Shown: in pieces, positions 18,058-26,126 of the stretch
Layout: each line of letters starts with the position of its first letter
Numbering within the stretch: the stretch's first letter is position 1
From: Cumulibacter manganitolerans
GTDB taxonomy: Bacteria; Actinomycetota; Actinomycetes; Mycobacteriales; Antricoccaceae
Assembly (NCBI RefSeq): GCF_009602465.1
Contig: NZ_WBKP01000011.1
Coordinates: forward strand, 29,713 to 93,712
DNA: 64,000 bases
Reading direction: 5' to 3'
Notes under the pieces: generated by a model
The model's input: only the letters and a program-made list of their open reading frames with translations
What the model was told of the DNA's origin: nothing
Database searches by the model: none
Made by a program: the position numbers and the translations under genes

Positions 18058-19956
18058 ATGAGCAGCAAGATGTCCGTGCGCGACGACCTCCGCAACGTCG
18101 CGATCGTGGCCCACGTCGACCACGGCAAGACGACGCTGGTCGACGCGATGCTGCAGCAGGCCGGTGCCCTCGGCGAACGGCACGAGGGACAGGCCGAGAG
18201 CGCGACCCGCGTCATGGACTCGATGGACCTCGAGCGCGAGAAGGGCATCACCATTCTCGCCAAGAACACCGCCGTCCACATCGTCCGCGACGGCAAGCCG
18301 TTCACCATCAACATCGTCGACACCCCGGGCCACGCGGACTTCGGCGGCGAGGTCGAGCGCGGCCTGTCGATGGTCGACGGCGTCCTGCTGCTGGTCGACG
18401 CCTCCGAGGGACCCCTGCCGCAGACCCGCTTCGTGCTGCGCAAGGCCCTGCAGGCCGGGCTGCCCGTCGTCCTGGTGATCAACAAGGTCGACCGCTCGGA
18501 CGCGCGGATCGAGGAGGTCGTCGACGAGGCGTACGGCCTGTTCATGGATCTGTACGACGACCTCGGCATGGCCGACCACGGCGACCTGGACTTCCCGATC
18601 GTCTACGCCCAGGCGAAGGCCGGGAAGGCGTCGCTGAACCGTCCGGAGAACGGGCACAGCCCCGACAACGACGACCTCGGGCCGCTCATCGACGTCCTCA
18701 TGAGCACCATCCCCGCCCCGCGGTACGACGAGGACATGCCCCTGCAGGCGCACGTGACCAACCTCGACGCATCGCCCTACCTGGGTCGCCTCGCGCTGTG
18801 CCGCATCCACAACGGCACCCTCCGCTCCGGGCAGCAGGTCATGTGGTGCAAGCCGGACGGCACCCAGCAGCGGGCGAAGGTCGCCGAGCTGCTGCTGACC
18901 GAGGGCCTGGACCGCAAGCCCGCCGAGGAGGCGGGCCCCGGCGACCTGATCGCGATCGCCGGCATCAGCGACATCATGATCGGCGACACGCTCGCCGACA
19001 TCGACGACCCGCGCCCGCTGGAGGGCATCGCGGTCGACGAGCCGTCGATCTCGATGACCATCGGTGTCAACACCTCTCCGCTGGCCGGCAAGAGCGGCTC
19101 GAAGCTGACCGCCCGGCTGGTCAAGAACCGGCTGGACACCGAGCTCATCGGCAACGTGTCGATTCGCGTGCTGCCCACCGAGCGTCCCGACGCGTGGGAG
19201 GTCCAGGGCCGTGGTGAGCTCGCGCTCGCCGTCCTGGTCGAGACCCTGCGCCGCGAGGGCTTCGAGCTCACCGTGGGCCGTCCCGAGGTCGTCACCCGCG
19301 AGATCGACGGCAAGATCCACGAGCCGTTCGAGCACGTCACGATCGACACCCCCGAGGAGTTCATCGGCGCGCTGACCCAGCTGCTCAGCGTGCGCAAGGG
19401 CCGCATGGAGACGCTGGCGAACCACGGCACCGGCTGGGCGCGCATGGAGTGGATCGTCCCCTCGCGCGGCCTGATCGGCATCCGTACCGACTTCCTCACC
19501 GAGACGCGCGGTACGGCGGTCATGAACGCCATCTCGCACGGGTACGGCGAGTGGGTCGGTGAGATCCGCGGCCGTCAGAACGGCTCGATGGTCGCCGACC
19601 GCACCGGTGTCGCCACCGCGTACGCCATGTTCGCGCTGCAGGAGCGCGGCACCATGCTGGTGGAGCCGGGCGCGCCGGTCTACGAGGGCATGGTCATCGG
19701 AGAGAACTCGCGGCAGGACGAGATGGACGTCAACATCTGCCGGGAGAAGAAGCTGACCAACGTGCGCCAGTCGACCGGCGAGGAGCTGCAGAAGCTCGTG
19801 CCGCCGCGGGTGCTGTCCCTGGAGCAGGCGCTGGAGTTCTGTTCCTTCGACGAGTGCGTCGAGGTCACGCCGGACGCCGTCCGCGTCCGCAAGGTGGTCC
19901 TCAACTCTTCCGAGCGCAAGCGCGAGACCGCGCGCCGCGCGACAGGGCGCCAGTAG
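18058..19956 (+). CDS. typA: Translational GTPase TypA/BipA
   Basis: This 632-residue ribosome-associated GTPase acts in ribosome assembly and stress adaptation. G1 AHVDHGKTT lies at about residues 18-26, G3 [11 protein letters not shown] near 90, and G4 NKVDR near 141. EF-G-like domains III and V and the TypA-specific C-terminal domain ([15 protein letters not shown]...) follow. GAGGAGCC precedes the ATG. mshB follows 21 bp downstream and may be co-transcribed. Confidence 0.95.
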   Translation: MSSKMSVRDDLRNVAIVAHVDHGKTTLVDAMLQQAGALGERHEGQAESATRVMDSMDLEREKGITILAKNTAVHIVRDGKPFTINIVDTPGHADFGGEVERGLSMVDGVLLLVDASEGPLPQTRFVLRKALQAGLPVVLVINKVDRSDARIEEVVDEAYGLFMDLYDDLGMADHGDLDFPIVYAQAKAGKASLNRPENGHSPDNDDLGPLIDVLMSTIPAPRYDEDMPLQAHVTNLDASPYLGRLALCRIHNGTLRSGQQVMWCKPDGTQQRAKVAELLLTEGLDRKPAEEAGPGDLIAIAGISDIMIGDTLADIDDPRPLEGIAVDEPSISMTIGVNTSPLAGKSGSKLTARLVKNRLDTELIGNVSIRVLPTERPDAWEVQGRGELALAVLVETLRREGFELTVGRPEVVTREIDGKIHEPFEHVTIDTPEEFIGALTQLLSVRKGRMETLANHGTGWARMEWIVPSRGLIGIRTDFLTETRGTAVMNAISHGYGEWVGEIRGRQNGSMVADRTGVATAYAMFALQERGTMLVEPGAPVYEGMVIGENSRQDEMDVNICREKKLTNVRQSTGEELQKLVPPRVLSLEQALEFCSFDECVEVTPDAVRVRKVVLNSSERKRETARRATGRQ

Positions 19957-19977
19957 CAGACCGACAGGGAGGCCACC

Positions 19978-20856
19978 GTGCCCGATGAGAGGCGGCTGCT
20001 CGCCGTCCACGCCCACCCGGACGACGAGACGACGAGCAACGGCTGGACCTTCCCGAGGTACGCCGACGAGGGCGTGCGCATCACGCTGGTGACGAGCAAC
20101 CTCGGCGAGGAGGGCGAGATCCTGGTGCCCGAGCTCGCCGGGCTCGGGGCGCAGGAGGCCGACCAGCTCGGCGGCTACCGCCTGTGGGAGCTGCGCGCCG
20201 CATGCGCCGCGCTCGGCGTGCGCACCCACCACTTCCTCGGCGGACCAGGGCGCTACCGCGACAGCGGGATGATGGGGGAGCCCAGCAACGAGCATCCCCG
20301 CAGCTTCTGGCGGGCGGACGTCGACGAGGCCGCGCGCCACCTCGTGGAGGTGATCCGCGCCGACCGGCCCCAGGTGCTGCTGACCTACAACGAGATCGGC
20401 GGCTACGGGCACCCGGATCACATCCAGGCGCACCGCGTCGCGATGCGCGGCGCCGAGCTGGCCGCCGACCCGGCGTACGCCGCCGAGCTCGGTGAGCCGT
20501 GGGACATCGCGAAGATCTACTGGAGCGCGATGCCGCGCTCCGGCTTCGCGAAGGCGATCGCCCGGCTGCGGGACTCGGGGGAGGATGCCTTCGCCGACCT
20601 CGACATCGAGAACGCGACGTTCCTCGTCGACGACGCCCTCGTCACCACCGCGATCCAGGGGACCGGGTACGCCGACCAGCGCACGCTGGCCCTGCGGGCA
20701 CACGCCACCCAGGTGAGTCCCGAGCACCCGTTCTTCCGGGTCTTCGACCAGATCGGTGCCGAGGCGCAGCGCGACCACTACCAGCTGGTCAAGGGCGCGC
20801 TCGGCGCGCGCGATCCCGCCACCGGCCTGGAGAGCGATCTGTTCGCCGGGCTGTAG
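19978..20856 (+). CDS. mshB: GlcNAc-Ins deacetylase MshB (mycothiol biosynthesis)
   Basis: This 292-residue zinc deacetylase removes acetate from GlcNAc-myo-inositol in the second enzymatic step of mycothiol synthesis. Motif HAHPDDE gives ligands His13 and Asp16 with catalytic Asp15, and GYGHPDH supplies the third ligand His148. These numbers match the Mycobacterium MshB pattern. The GTG start follows GGGAGG. Its presence implies that the host makes mycothiol. A related amidase (Mca) has a similar motif; the length and context favour MshB. Confidence 0.9.
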   Translation: MPDERRLLAVHAHPDDETTSNGWTFPRYADEGVRITLVTSNLGEEGEILVPELAGLGAQEADQLGGYRLWELRAACAALGVRTHHFLGGPGRYRDSGMMGEPSNEHPRSFWRADVDEAARHLVEVIRADRPQVLLTYNEIGGYGHPDHIQAHRVAMRGAELAADPAYAAELGEPWDIAKIYWSAMPRSGFAKAIARLRDSGEDAFADLDIENATFLVDDALVTTAIQGTGYADQRTLALRAHATQVSPEHPFFRVFDQIGAEAQRDHYQLVKGALGARDPATGLESDLFAGL

Positions 20857-20926
20857 CGCACCCGCGCGGCCACCCGGCCCGGACGGCGGCGCGGTGCCGG
20901 CCCCGCCGTGGCCTACGCTGGCGTGC

Positions 20927-21406
20927 GTGGACCAGAAGACCGCCGACGCAGTGACCGTCACCGACCGGCGACGCGCTGTCGAGAAGCCGGCCGGCGCTGA
21001 GACGGCGACGCGCGTCGGCAATGTCGTGGTCTGGACCCTGGTCGCACTCCTCGTCGCGGTGATCGGGATGCTGCTGATCCCGCTCACGACGCCCGGCGGC
21101 GTCCGCATCCCCGTCGCGCCGGCCATCGCGCTCGCCGCCAACATCGTCCTTCCCAGGCTGATGTATCACGGGGCCGGCTGGGGGTGGGCCACCTTCCTGC
21201 CCGCACTGGCATGGCTCGTCGTGGTGCTGGCCGGTGCGAGCGTCTCCTCCGACGGTGACCTGCTGATTCCGGGCAACAGCTACTCGAGCGTGGTCGGCCT
21301 CATCCACCTGGCCGCCGGCGCGATGGGAGCCGTCATGGGGGTGGCCGTCGCGCGGATGTCGCCGCGCCGGCGACGTCGCGCCAGGTACGATGTCATCACT
21401 AAGTAG
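20927..21406 (+). CDS. Small four-TM membrane protein of unknown function
   Basis: This 159-residue integral membrane protein has a 30-residue polar N-terminus, four hydrophobic helices (about 32-55, 62-78, 85-103 and 118-140) and a basic RRRRRR tail. It resembles the 'DUF6113-like' small membrane proteins that follow mshB in many actinobacteria, but I cannot name it with certainty. The start is GTG 20927. It lies 70 bp after mshB and may belong to the same transcript. Confidence 0.7.
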   Translation: MDQKTADAVTVTDRRRAVEKPAGAETATRVGNVVVWTLVALLVAVIGMLLIPLTTPGGVRIPVAPAIALAANIVLPRLMYHGAGWGWATFLPALAWLVVVLAGASVSSDGDLLIPGNSYSSVVGLIHLAAGAMGAVMGVAVARMSPRRRRRARYDVITK

Positions 21407-21479
21407 TGCGTAGCAGTCCGTTCGCGGAGTAGCATCCGACAGAGGTCATGGCCCGAAGTCCGTAATGGGGGGACGTCTG

Positions 21480-22307
21480 GTGGCTGCCACGCAATCCACA
21501 GTTGTCGAGTATCCCGACGCCGAGCAAGCGGCGCACGAGGCTCTCGCTGCTGTGCGTTCGCTCAACGATCGGCGTTCGATGGGAACGCGCGCCGACCGTC
21601 GAGTCCTGGAAGGCCGCGCCACCCTCGACCGCCTGCTCGACGAGCAGCCGCCCGTCGACCTTCGGGTCCGCCAGGTCACCGACCTCGCCGAGCTCGGACG
21701 TGAGCTGTCGGGGCTGAGCCTGCGCACTCGACGCGAGGTGCTCAGCCTGCACGCCGGCGCCATGCCGACCGAGCCCATGCTGCAGCACGCGGCGCGGGCC
21801 GACCAGGAGCTGCTCGATCGCGGCGTGCACGTGCGAGTGCTGTACCCCAGCAGCTTCGCCCAGGTCGGCTTCATCCGCGACTTCGTCGACCAGCAGACGG
21901 CGGCCGGCGCCATGTACCGGTTCGCCGACGCGATCCCGTACCGCATGATCATCTCCGACGGCCTGCGCGCCGTCGTCCCGCACGTTGCGACCTCCGAGCG
22001 CAGCGGGGCGATCCTGACGAGCGAGGCGGTGCTGGTGCGCGCGCTGCGTCACCTGGCCATCAGCATGCTGCGCCGAGGCTCCGACCTCGAGCAGCTGCGC
22101 CAGGCCGGCGGCCGCACCGCTCCCACCGAGATGGAGCTCAAGGTCATCCGGGCGCTGAGCCTGGGGCTGACCGACGAGGCCGCCGCCAAGCGGCTCGCGG
22201 TCAGCGAACGCACGTTCCGACGCCACGTGGCCTCGGTCATGGAGCGCCTGGACGCAGTGAGCCGCTTCCAAGCGGGAGTTCGCGCCGTCGAGCGCGGATG
22301 GATGTAA
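21480..22307 (+). CDS. LuxR-type regulator with TrmB-like middle domain
   Basis: This transcription regulator is 275 residues from GTG 21480; an ATG at 21465 would add five. GGGGGGA six bases before the GTG supports the later start, and the ATG has no ribosome site. Numbered from that ATG, residues 50-200 form a domain with LRTRREVLSLHAG and LLDRGVHVRVLYPSS, as in TrmB-like/LuxR regulators of actinobacteria. Residues 219-280 are a LuxR/GerE helix-turn-helix (GLTDEAAAKRLAVSERTFRRHV). The N-terminal HTH of some relatives is missing. It sits immediately before a gene for a 44-residue secreted peptide, with palindromes between, so it may control or sense that peptide. Confidence 0.8.
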   Translation: MAATQSTVVEYPDAEQAAHEALAAVRSLNDRRSMGTRADRRVLEGRATLDRLLDEQPPVDLRVRQVTDLAELGRELSGLSLRTRREVLSLHAGAMPTEPMLQHAARADQELLDRGVHVRVLYPSSFAQVGFIRDFVDQQTAAGAMYRFADAIPYRMIISDGLRAVVPHVATSERSGAILTSEAVLVRALRHLAISMLRRGSDLEQLRQAGGRTAPTEMELKVIRALSLGLTDEAAAKRLAVSERTFRRHVASVMERLDAVSRFQAGVRAVERGWM

Positions 22308-22350
22308 GCCCCACCACATCGGCACCACAATGTCAAGCCTGGATCCGGAC

Positions 22351-22370
22351 GGTGGCCGGAACCGGTCACC
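22351..22370. promoter_or_regulatory. 20-bp near-perfect palindrome after the LuxR gene
   Basis: GGTGGCCGGAACCGGTCACC is an inverted repeat with one mismatched pair outside its AA centre. It is 44 bp after the LuxR stop and about 135 bp before the peptide start, so it is a candidate binding site for a dimeric regulator. Confidence 0.45.
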
Positions 22371-22419
22371 TAACCGTGAAACCCTCGCGCCAGAGCGATT
22401 CATGACATGGAATGTTCTT

Positions 22420-22443
22420 GACGCCGTTCCCCCAACGGGCGTC
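22420..22443. promoter_or_regulatory. Inverted repeat overlapping a possible -35 box of the peptide gene
   Basis: GACGCCGTT and AACGGGCGTC flank five C residues. The left arm overlaps TTGACG (22418-22423), a possible -35 element for the small secreted peptide gene. No good -10 was recognised, so the promoter itself is tentative. Confidence 0.35.
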
Positions 22444-22505
22444 ATGGGAAACGCCCCTACTCCCCCGTGCGGGGCGCTCCCGAGCAGACCTGGGAAGGAT
22501 CGAAG

Positions 22506-22640
22506 ATGAGACGAGTCGTAGCGATCTTGTGCACCGCCGCCGCCCTCGCGCTTGGCACTGTTGCCACCGTCGAGGCCGCCGCGGCACCCCAGCAGGAGGC
22601 ACCCCAGGCCTGCGCGTTCTGCTGGCCCACCAACCGGTAG
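22506..22640 (+). CDS. Predicted 44-residue secreted Cys-containing peptide
   Basis: This short gene starts at an ATG behind GGGAAGGA and ends 19 bp before a strong terminator. The product starts MRRVVAIL, has a hydrophobic Ala/Leu/Val core to residue 26 and AxA signal-peptidase sites (VEAAAA). That would leave a mature peptide of about 18 residues, APQQEAPQACAFCWPTNR, with a CxxC (CAFC). It is flanked by its own upstream inverted repeats and follows a LuxR-type regulator, so it looks like an autonomous transcription unit. It could be a signalling peptide, a small toxin or a cell-wall peptide. No peptide-modifying enzyme or dedicated transporter is adjacent. That it is real rests on the signal peptide, ribosome site and terminator, not on homology. 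Confidence 0.6.
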   Translation: MRRVVAILCTAAALALGTVATVEAAAAPQQEAPQACAFCWPTNR

Positions 22641-22658
22641 GCCAGCACAACGACCGAG

Positions 22659-22706
22659 CAGCCGGCTCGGAGGCGCATTACCTGCAATGTGCTTCCGAGC
22701 CGGCTG
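22659..22706 (+). terminator. Rho-independent terminator after the secreted peptide gene
   Basis: CAGCCGGCTCGGAGGCGCAT pairs with the complementary arm ending CCGAGCCGGCTG and is followed by a T-rich TTTCGTTGTT. It is one of the few hairpins here with a T-run. Confidence 0.8.
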
Positions 22707-22728
22707 TTTCGTTGTTCTCAGCTCCGCC

Positions 22729-22759
22729 CGACGCTCCGTGAGCCACTCACGGAGCGTCG
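22729..22759. repeat. Perfect 31-bp palindrome upstream of fdxA
   Basis: CGACGCTCCGTGAG and CTCACGGAGCGTCG flank a CCA loop. It follows the preceding terminator and lies 76 bp before the fdxA start. It could be a second terminator or an operator in the fdxA promoter region. Confidence 0.55.
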
Positions 22760-22834
22760 CCGTGTGGTGACTAGACTCGTCCTACAGCACCGCATCGAGG
22801 CCGTGGCCTCATCGTTCGTGGAGAGGAACATCCC

Positions 22835-23155
22835 GTGACCTACGTGATCGCGCTTCCGTGTGTCGACGTCCTGGACAAGGCGTGCGTCGAAGAGTGCCCC
22901 GTCGACTGCATCTACGAGGGGGAGCGGATGCTCTATATCCACCCCGACGAGTGCGTGGACTGCGGTGCGTGCGAGCCGGTCTGCCCGGTCGAGGCGATCT
23001 ACTACGAGGACGACGTCCCCGAGGAGTGGAAGCAGTACTACGACGTGAACGTCGAGTTCTTCAATGAGCTTGGCTCTCCCGGCGGTGCCTCCAAGATCGG
23101 CAAGCAGAACTTCGATCACCCGATCGTGGCGGCGCTGCCCCCGCAGGCCGAGTAG
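22835..23155 (+). CDS. fdxA: Seven-iron ferredoxin FdxA
   Basis: This 106-residue electron carrier has one [3Fe-4S] and one [4Fe-4S] cluster. Cys9, Cys17 and Cys50 fit the 3Fe set, and Cys21, Cys40, Cys43 and Cys46 fit the 4Fe set, with an extra Cys25, as in the Azotobacter FdI-type pattern. The GTG start follows GGAGAGGA. The acidic C-terminal extension is typical of the mycobacterial FdxA/FdxC group. dapC follows 10 bp downstream, the same order as in mycobacteria. Confidence 0.93.
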   Translation: MTYVIALPCVDVLDKACVEECPVDCIYEGERMLYIHPDECVDCGACEPVCPVEAIYYEDDVPEEWKQYYDVNVEFFNELGSPGGASKIGKQNFDHPIVAALPPQAE

Positions 23156-23165
23156 TCGGCCGAGG

Positions 23166-24260
23166 ATGCGCGAGATCACCCTCCCCGAATTCCCCTGGGA
23201 CACGCTCGCGCCGTACGGCGACAAGGCCCGGGCTCACCCTGACGGAATCGTCGACCTCTCCATCGGGACGCCCGTCGATCCGACACCGCAGGTCGTGCAG
23301 GACGCGGTGCGGGCCGCGGCGGACTCGCCCGGCTACCCGCCCACGATCGGCATCCCCGGCCTGCGGGAGACCGTCGCCGAGGCGGCCGAGCGGCTGTACG
23401 GCATCACCGGTCTCACCCCCGCCCACATCCTGCCGGTGATCGGGACCAAGGAGCTGATCGGCACGCTGCCGACGCTGCTGGGCATCGGGACCGGCGACAC
23501 CGTGATGATTCCCGACCTGGCCTACCCGACCTACGCGGTCGCCGCGGCGTTCGCCGGCGCACAGACGCTCACCGCCGACGGCTACACCCGCATCGGCCCG
23601 CAGCGGCTGGCGCTCACCTGGATCAACTCGCCGTCCAACCCGACCGGCCGGGTCCTCGGCCCGGCGCACCTGCAGAAGATGGTGGACGAGTCACGGCGCC
23701 GCGGCGTGCTGCTCGCCAGCGACGAGTGCTACATCGACCTGTCCTGGGAGGGAGACGCGCCGCTGTCGGTGCTGCACCCCGACGTACGCGGCGGGTCGTT
23801 CGACGGACTCCTTGCCGTCCACTCGCTGTCCAAGCGCTCCAACTTCGCCGGCCTGCGCGGCGGCTTCGTGGCCGGTGACCCGCAGGTGATCGCCCGGCTG
23901 ACCGAGGTTCGCAAGCATCTGGGATTCCTGGTGCCGCGGCCGGTCCAGATGGCGATGATCGCCGGGTACCGCGACGACGTCCACGTGCGCGACCAGCGCG
24001 AGATCTACCGCCGTCGCCGCGAGCTGCTCAAGGCGGCGCTCGTCGAGAGCGGCTTCCGAATCGACCACAGCGAGGCGGGGCTGTATCTGTGGGCGACCCG
24101 CGACGAGCCGTGCTGGCAGACCGTCGACTTCCTGGCCGAGAAGGGCATCCTGGTCGCGCCGGGCGCGTTCTACGGCGCCGCAGGCGCCACGCACGTGCGG
24201 ATCGCGCTGACCGCCACCGACGCCGGCATCGAGCAGGCCGCTGCCCGGCTGCTCGCCTGA
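23166..24260 (+). CDS. dapC: Succinyldiaminopimelate transaminase DapC
   Basis: This 364-residue PLP fold type I aminotransferase makes N-succinyl-LL-diaminopimelate for lysine and peptidoglycan synthesis. The PLP lysine is in SLSKRSNFAGLRGGF (Lys223). NSPSNPTG (Asn158) and the ASDECY Asp (186) bind the cofactor, and an Arg near the C-terminus binds the substrate carboxylate. It is adjacent to fdxA, as in Mycobacterium, and the window also carries dapD and dapE. The start is ATG 23166 after GAGG. Confidence 0.92.
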   Translation: MREITLPEFPWDTLAPYGDKARAHPDGIVDLSIGTPVDPTPQVVQDAVRAAADSPGYPPTIGIPGLRETVAEAAERLYGITGLTPAHILPVIGTKELIGTLPTLLGIGTGDTVMIPDLAYPTYAVAAAFAGAQTLTADGYTRIGPQRLALTWINSPSNPTGRVLGPAHLQKMVDESRRRGVLLASDECYIDLSWEGDAPLSVLHPDVRGGSFDGLLAVHSLSKRSNFAGLRGGFVAGDPQVIARLTEVRKHLGFLVPRPVQMAMIAGYRDDVHVRDQREIYRRRRELLKAALVESGFRIDHSEAGLYLWATRDEPCWQTVDFLAEKGILVAPGAFYGAAGATHVRIALTATDAGIEQAAARLLA

Positions 24261-24323
24261 CGGGGAATAGCCGACATTGATTGACGGTTCAACCACTATG
24301 TCGTCAACGTGTGGAGGAACCCT

Positions 24324-25169
24324 ATGACCATCGCGATCACCGGCGCCACCGGCGCCCTCGGCTCGCTCGTGCTCGAGTCGCTGCTGCGCACCGAGCGCCC
24401 CGCCGATCTCGTCGCCGTCGTCCGTGACCCGGCCAAGGCGTCCGGGCTCGCCGAGCGCGGCGTCGCCGTCCGGACCGCCACCTACGACGACCCGGAGGCG
24501 CTGCGCGCCGCGCTGGCCGGCGTCGAGACCCTGCTGCTGATCTCCGGCAGCGAGGTCGGCCGGCGCGTTCGGCAGCACGCCAACGTGATCGAGGCGGCCA
24601 CGCAGGCCGGCGTCCGGCGGATCGTCTACACCAGCGCCCCCAAGGCGACCGACACCCCGCTGGTGCTCGCCCCGGAGCACAAGGCGACCGAGGAGCTGCT
24701 GGCCGCCTCCGGCCTCGCCGTGACCATCCTGCGCAACAACTGGTACAACGAGAACTACCTGCCCCAGGTCGACGCGGTGCGGCACACCGGCATCCTGCTC
24801 GGCGCGGCCGGTGACGGGCGGGTCGCCAGTGCCGCGCGCCGCGACTTCGCCGAGGCGGCGGCCGCGGTGCTCACCGGCGACGGCCACGAGGGCCGCATCT
24901 ACGAGCTCACCGGCGACACCGCGTGGACCTACGACGATCTCGCCGGGGCGTTGTCCGAGGTCGTCGGGCGGGACGTCGTGTACAAGCCGGTGAGCGCCGC
25001 CGAGCTCGTCACCGCGCTGCTGGACGCCGGGCTCGACGAGGGCAGTGCCCGGTTCGTCGCGGCCCTCGACGAGAACATCGCCGACGGTGCCCTCGGCGAC
25101 GTCGACCCGACGCTCGGCCGCCTGATCGGCCGCCCGACCACTCCGCTCGTGGAGACCCTTCGCGGCTAG
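24324..25169 (+). CDS. NmrA-like NAD(P)-binding protein / quinone oxidoreductase (QorB-like)
   Basis: This 281-residue Rossmann-fold protein of the atypical SDR/NmrA group starts with MTIAITGATGALGSLV, the glycine-rich NAD(P) motif. It continues with LVAVVRDPAKA and RIVYTSAPKA, the QorB/YtfG layout. The classical SDR YxxxK pair is not obvious. It may reduce quinones or act as a redox sensor. GGAGG precedes the ATG. An imperfect inverted repeat TTGACGGTTCAA (24281-24292) sits in its promoter, suggesting a linked regulator elsewhere. Confidence 0.82.
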   Translation: MTIAITGATGALGSLVLESLLRTERPADLVAVVRDPAKASGLAERGVAVRTATYDDPEALRAALAGVETLLLISGSEVGRRVRQHANVIEAATQAGVRRIVYTSAPKATDTPLVLAPEHKATEELLAASGLAVTILRNNWYNENYLPQVDAVRHTGILLGAAGDGRVASAARRDFAEAAAAVLTGDGHEGRIYELTGDTAWTYDDLAGALSEVVGRDVVYKPVSAAELVTALLDAGLDEGSARFVAALDENIADGALGDVDPTLGRLIGRPTTPLVETLRG

Positions 25170-25189
25170 CGACACGTCGCCGCAGGTTC

Positions 25190-25208
25190 GCTAAGGTGCA
25201 CTCTTAGC
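25190..25208. promoter_or_regulatory. Inverted repeat in front of the enoyl-CoA hydratase gene
   Basis: GCTAAG and CTTAGC are separated by seven bases, 28 bp before the start codon. It is a candidate operator; the cognate regulator is unknown. Confidence 0.35.
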
Positions 25209-25235
25209 AAGCCTAACGACGCAAGGAGCTCCCGC

Positions 25236-26057
25236 ATGGCGAAGACAGAGACCGGAACGGACGACCTGCTCGCGGAGGTCGCGGACGGGGTCGGCACCCT
25301 CACCTTCAACCGTCCCGAAGCACGCAACGCGATGAGCGGCGACATGATGAGCGGCCTCGCCGACGTGCTGGCGGACTGGGCGGACGACGACGAGATCGGC
25401 GCGGTGGTCATCACCGGTGCCGGCGGCGCGTTCTGCGCCGGCGGCGACGTCAAGGGCTTCAACGAGCGCGGGGGAGAGGGCGGCGCCGGCGGCGCGGTCG
25501 ATCCGCGCCGCGTCGATGCCCAGCGCGAGAACCAGAAGGCCACCGTCGGGCGGATCTACAGCTACCCCAAGCCGGTGATCGGCGCGATCCCCGGCGCGGC
25601 CGCCGGGGCGGGCCTCGGCTTCGCGCTGGCCACCGACGTTCGCGTCGGGACGCCGAAGTCGGTCATGGCGACCGCGTTCGGCGGTGTCGGGCTGTCCGGC
25701 GACTACGGGGTCACCTGGCTGCTGAACCAGCTGGTCGGCCCGGCGAAGGCCCGACAGCTGATGTTCTTCAACGACCGGGTGCGCGGCGACGAGCTCCTCG
25801 AGCTCGGGCTGCTGAACTGGATCGTTCCGGAGGACGAGCTGCAGACCAAGGCGTTCGAGCTGGCCAAGACCCTCGCCGACGGTCCGCGCGGCTGCTTCTC
25901 GCGGATGAAGGCGAACCTGGCCGAGGTGCCCGTCGCCACGCTGGAGGAGGCCATGGACGCCGAGGTGCAGCGCCACCTCGAGTGCGGCGTCACCGCGGAC
26001 CACCGCGAGGCCGTCGCCGCGTTCGTCGAGAAGCGCAAGCCGGTCTTCCGCCGCTGA
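25236..26057 (+). CDS. Enoyl-CoA hydratase/isomerase (crotonase) family protein
   Basis: This 273-residue crotonase-fold enzyme acts on acyl-CoA thioesters, probably in beta-oxidation. Oxyanion-hole segments are ARNAMS and GGAFCAGGDVKGF, followed by IPGAAAGAGLGFALATD. In the second catalytic region (FGGVGLSGDYGVTWLL) the usual acidic residue is represented by Asp rather than Glu, so isomerase-like chemistry is possible. A Gly/Glu-rich loop of about 15 residues (ERGGEGGAGG) follows the oxyanion motif. It is monocistronic, with a terminator shared with dapD. Confidence 0.87.
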   Translation: MAKTETGTDDLLAEVADGVGTLTFNRPEARNAMSGDMMSGLADVLADWADDDEIGAVVITGAGGAFCAGGDVKGFNERGGEGGAGGAVDPRRVDAQRENQKATVGRIYSYPKPVIGAIPGAAAGAGLGFALATDVRVGTPKSVMATAFGGVGLSGDYGVTWLLNQLVGPAKARQLMFFNDRVRGDELLELGLLNWIVPEDELQTKAFELAKTLADGPRGCFSRMKANLAEVPVATLEEAMDAEVQRHLECGVTADHREAVAAFVEKRKPVFRR

Positions 26058-26065
26058 TCGCCCAT

Positions 26066-26120
26066 CTGCGGGGCAGCCAGGGACGCTGCGGGCTCGATAG
26101 CGTCGCCGGCTGCCCCGCAG
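26066..26120. terminator. Bidirectional hairpin between enoyl-CoA hydratase and dapD
   Basis: CTGCGGGGCAGCC pairs with GGCTGCCCCGCAG across about 29 bases. It sits between two convergent stop codons. Confidence 0.7.
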
Positions 26121-26126
26121 AACGGG

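Noticed and set aside
16795..21144. A 1449-codon minus-strand reading frame across several genes
   Set aside because: It lies opposite typA, mshB and their neighbours, has repetitive His/Asp/Gly/Arg/Pro-biased composition, and no motif; it is a high-GC shadow.
25189..25216. Possible IdeR/DtxR iron box before enoyl-CoA hydratase
   Set aside because: Only part of the 19-bp consensus aligns (AGCCTAAC), and the better symmetry is a plain GCTAAG/CTTAGC repeat.
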